Positions 62,320 through 64,000 of a DNA stretch of 64,000 bases are shown piece after piece (within the stretch, counting starts at the first letter, position 1; each line of letters starts with the position of its first letter). The translations under genes were made by a program, and so were the position numbers. The notes beneath the pieces were generated by a model that saw nothing but the letters and a program-made list of their open reading frames with translations, had not been told where the DNA came from and made no database searches. Source of the DNA: CAISIP01 sp031396205. Lineage in GTDB: Bacteria; Pseudomonadota; Gammaproteobacteria; Burkholderiales; Burkholderiaceae_C. Location of the stretch: the NCBI GenBank assembly GCA_031396205.1, contig JANNKH010000085.1, positions 1-64,000 on the forward strand. The letters are read 5' to 3'.

Positions 62320-62556
62320 TCAGTTGAGCAACTTGTGCTCGAGCAATTTCTTGCGCAGGGTATTGCGATTGAGGCCCAGCCATTGCGCGGCGCGGGACTG
62401 GTTCTGGTCTGCCTGCTGCATGACGACTTCCAGCAGCGGCCTTTCCACCACCCGCAGCATCATGTCGTACATGCCATCGGGTTCGGTGCCGCGCAGGTCC
62501 CGAAAATAGCCTTCCAGGCTGGTGCGCACGCACTCCTCGATGTGTTTCTTGCTCAT
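62320..62556 (-). CDS. fis: DNA-binding protein Fis
   Basis: The 78-residue protein ends in the Fis helix-turn-helix: NQSRAAQWLGLNRNTLRKKL. The N-terminus has the helical dimerisation part (LLEVVMQQAD). It bends DNA and controls growth-linked genes such as rRNA operons. It overlaps the dusB stop (ATGA), the arrangement dusB-fis conserved in proteobacteria. Confidence 0.95.
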   Translation of the reverse strand: MSKKHIEECVRTSLEGYFRDLRGTEPDGMYDMMLRVVERPLLEVVMQQADQNQSRAAQWLGLNRNTLRKKLLEHKLLN

Positions 62557-63605
62557 TGCGCGGTCTCCATGGATCCTGTCAACGCCGCGTCGTCGATGTC
62601 TGCCGCAGCCGGCGGCAACCGGTCCATGGTTGCCCCCAAGGTATCAAAATATCCGGCCACTGCAGCCATCTGCGCATCCACATCCGACAGCAGATTCATC
62701 GCGCCGCGAAACACCTCGCCGCCGGGCAGATGGCGTACATACCAGCCGATGTGCTTGCGTGCGCTGAGCACGCCAATGTGATCGCCGTACAACGCATAGT
62801 GATCCTGCAGATGCTCCAGCAGCAAGCGCCTCACCTCGGCCACCAGGGGCTGCGCCAGCACCGTGCCGGTGGCCAGAAAATGCGCCATCTCGCGAAAGAT
62901 CCACGGCCGGCCCTGGGCCGCGCGGCCCACCATCACCGCATCGGCGCCGGTGGCCAGCAGCACCGCGCGCGCCTTGTGCGGCGTCGTGATGTCACCGTTG
63001 GCCACCACGGGAATGCGTACCACAGCCTTGACCGCCGTCACGGTGTCGTATTCCGCTTGGCCGCGGTAGCCCTGCTCACGGGTCCTTCCGTGGATGGCCA
63101 GCATCTGCACGCCCGCATTTTCTGCATCGCGCGCGATACGCGCAGCGTTGCGGTGCGATTGGCACCAGCCGGTCCGCATCTTGAGCGTCACCGGCACGTT
63201 GTGCGGCGCGCAGGCTCGTACCACCGCCTCGACAATCGACAAGGCCAGCGCCTCGTCCTGCATCAACGCAGAACCGGCCCACTTGTTGCAAACCTTTTTC
63301 GCCGGGCAGCCCATGTTGATGTCGATGATCTGGGCGCCGCGGTCCACGTTGTAGGCGGCCGCGTCGGCCATCATCCGGGCGTCGGTGCCGGCAATCTGCA
63401 CGGCGATCGGACCCGGCTCGCCGTCGTGGTTCGCGCGCCGCGACGTTTTGAGCGATTGGTACAGGTCCGGCCGCGAGGTCACCATCTCGCTCACCGCATG
63501 GCCGGCGCCCAGGCGCCGGCACAGCTGGCGAAACGGCCGATCCGTCACGCCCGCCATCGGGGCCACCATCAGGCGGTTGGCAAGCGTGTATTGGCCGATC
63601 TGCAT
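62553..63605 (-). CDS. dusB: tRNA-dihydrouridine synthase B
   Basis: The roughly 350-residue FMN enzyme starts at the ATG at 63605 (MQIGQYTLANRLMVAPMAGV); a longer frame to 63653 is possible. It has NMGCPAKKVCNKWAGSAL with the catalytic Cys near residue 105, HGRTREQGYRG and ANGDITTPHKA. It reduces uridines in tRNA D-loops. It is the promoter-proximal partner of fis. Confidence 0.93.
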   Translation of the reverse strand: MQIGQYTLANRLMVAPMAGVTDRPFRQLCRRLGAGHAVSEMVTSRPDLYQSLKTSRRANHDGEPGPIAVQIAGTDARMMADAAAYNVDRGAQIIDINMGCPAKKVCNKWAGSALMQDEALALSIVEAVVRACAPHNVPVTLKMRTGWCQSHRNAARIARDAENAGVQMLAIHGRTREQGYRGQAEYDTVTAVKAVVRIPVVANGDITTPHKARAVLLATGADAVMVGRAAQGRPWIFREMAHFLATGTVLAQPLVAEVRRLLLEHLQDHYALYGDHIGVLSARKHIGWYVRHLPGGEVFRGAMNLLSDVDAQMAAVAGYFDTLGATMDRLPPAAADIDDAALTGSMETAQ

Positions 63606-63780
63606 GTACTCGGGTTGCAAATTAAATTGGTTGAAGGCTGAACCGACCGGCATGGCTGCGGTGTCTGCGCACCGATTCTAACTGCCCAAAATTTCAGCAA
63701 TCGAAATCACCGCACCGTCGGCGGGCATCGCGCACCGCAGTCGATGCGCTCCCCGGGCCCTGCCTATACTTGGGCCACCG

Positions 63781-64000
63781 ATGCACCTCTGGATTGACCA
63801 CCTGATCACGTTGCTGGCCCTGCCGCAATTCGGGTTGAGTACGGTGCTGGTCATATCGTTCGTCTCAGCCACCTTGCTGCCCCTGGGTTCGGAGCCGGTC
63901 GTGTTTGGCCTGGTGAAGATCAACCCGGCCCTGTACTGGCCGGCAGTGCTGGTGGCGACCGCCGGCAACACGCTGGGCGGCGCCTTGACCTGGTTCATGG
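63781..64000 (+). CDS. YqaA/DedA-like (VTT) membrane protein, cut by the window end
   Basis: From the ATG at 63781 the frame runs past the window end: MHLWIDHLI, then a helix with SFVSATLLPLGSEPVVFGLV and VLVATAGNTLGGALTWF. The pattern S-A-T-L-L-P-x-G-S-E and A-T-x-G-N-T-x-G is that of YqaA/VTT-type small membrane proteins. Only about 73 residues are visible. It is divergent from dusB, 175 bases away. The function is unknown. Confidence 0.7.
   Translation, partial: MHLWIDHLITLLALPQFGLSTVLVISFVSATLLPLGSEPVVFGLVKINPALYWPAVLVATAGNTLGGALTWFM

Overview
The window reads as chromosomal DNA of a GC-rich betaproteobacterium of the order Burkholderiales, probably Comamonadaceae or a close relative. 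The main support is conserved gene order: pilG-pilH-pilI-pilJ-chpA beside a rubredoxin, a ThiD-like kinase and hemL; phr, yqgE, ruvX, pyrR, pyrB, pyrC' and plsC; and purH-fis-dusB. Codon use is strongly G/C-ending, and overlapping start/stop codons (ATGA, GTGA, TGATG) are common. No tRNA, rRNA, insertion sequence or CRISPR array was seen.

Layout. 1-3.0 kb: a 78-bp tandem repeat, a DmsC-type membrane anchor, a small DUF6434-like protein and an ornithine-cyclodeaminase-family enzyme. 3.0-4.0 kb: gene debris (methionine aminopeptidase and LysR relics). 4-7 kb: a beta-propeller lipoprotein and a three-gene operon (Met/Gly/His-rich membrane peptide, Met-rich lipoprotein, AI-2E/PerM-type permease). 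7.7-12.7 kb: the remnant of a sugar ABC-import operon (truncated permease, YihU-like dehydrogenase, Gfo/Idh oxidoreductase, LacI regulator, MalK-type ATPase, RhaM-like mutarotase). 12.8-14.8 kb: a paiB pseudogene and the argO/argP pair. 15.4-16.4 kb: a secreted NGLRT pentapeptide-repeat protein and a six-cysteine secreted partner. 16.7-22.1 kb: a two-component system, a PEP-CTERM/Spondin_N protein, an EamA transporter and an aminotransferase. 22.1-27.9 kb: a decaying catabolic cluster on the minus strand (BASS symporter, D-aminoacylase, frameshifted hydrolase, GntR regulator, SMP-30 lactonase, sulfatase stub). 28-31.4 kb: a divergent Fur-type ferric-iron ABC transporter next to a shortened ZIP gene. 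31.4-35.3 kb: SDR, MATE pump, glyoxalase II and NUDIX.

35.4-42.1 kb holds the most unusual unit. A 1066-residue protein joins an N-terminal ferredoxin-like module, a DyP-type haem peroxidase and a cytochrome P450. The P450 keeps its haem cysteine and ExxR motif, but its I-helix has Lys-Pro where the oxygen-activating acid-alcohol pair normally sits. A LuxR-type regulator diverges from it, and a large winged-helix/ATPase regulator overlaps its stop codon. This looks like a dedicated, tightly regulated peroxide-driven two-haem enzyme system.

42.1-64 kb is core genome: phospholipid and pyrimidine synthesis, photolyase, the Pil-Chp twitching chemosensory operon (with a PilJ lacking its periplasmic sensor and a ChpA gene carrying an A10 tract), rubredoxin, hemL, a glycine-zipper protein, purH, fis, dusB, and a YqaA-like membrane protein cut by the window end.
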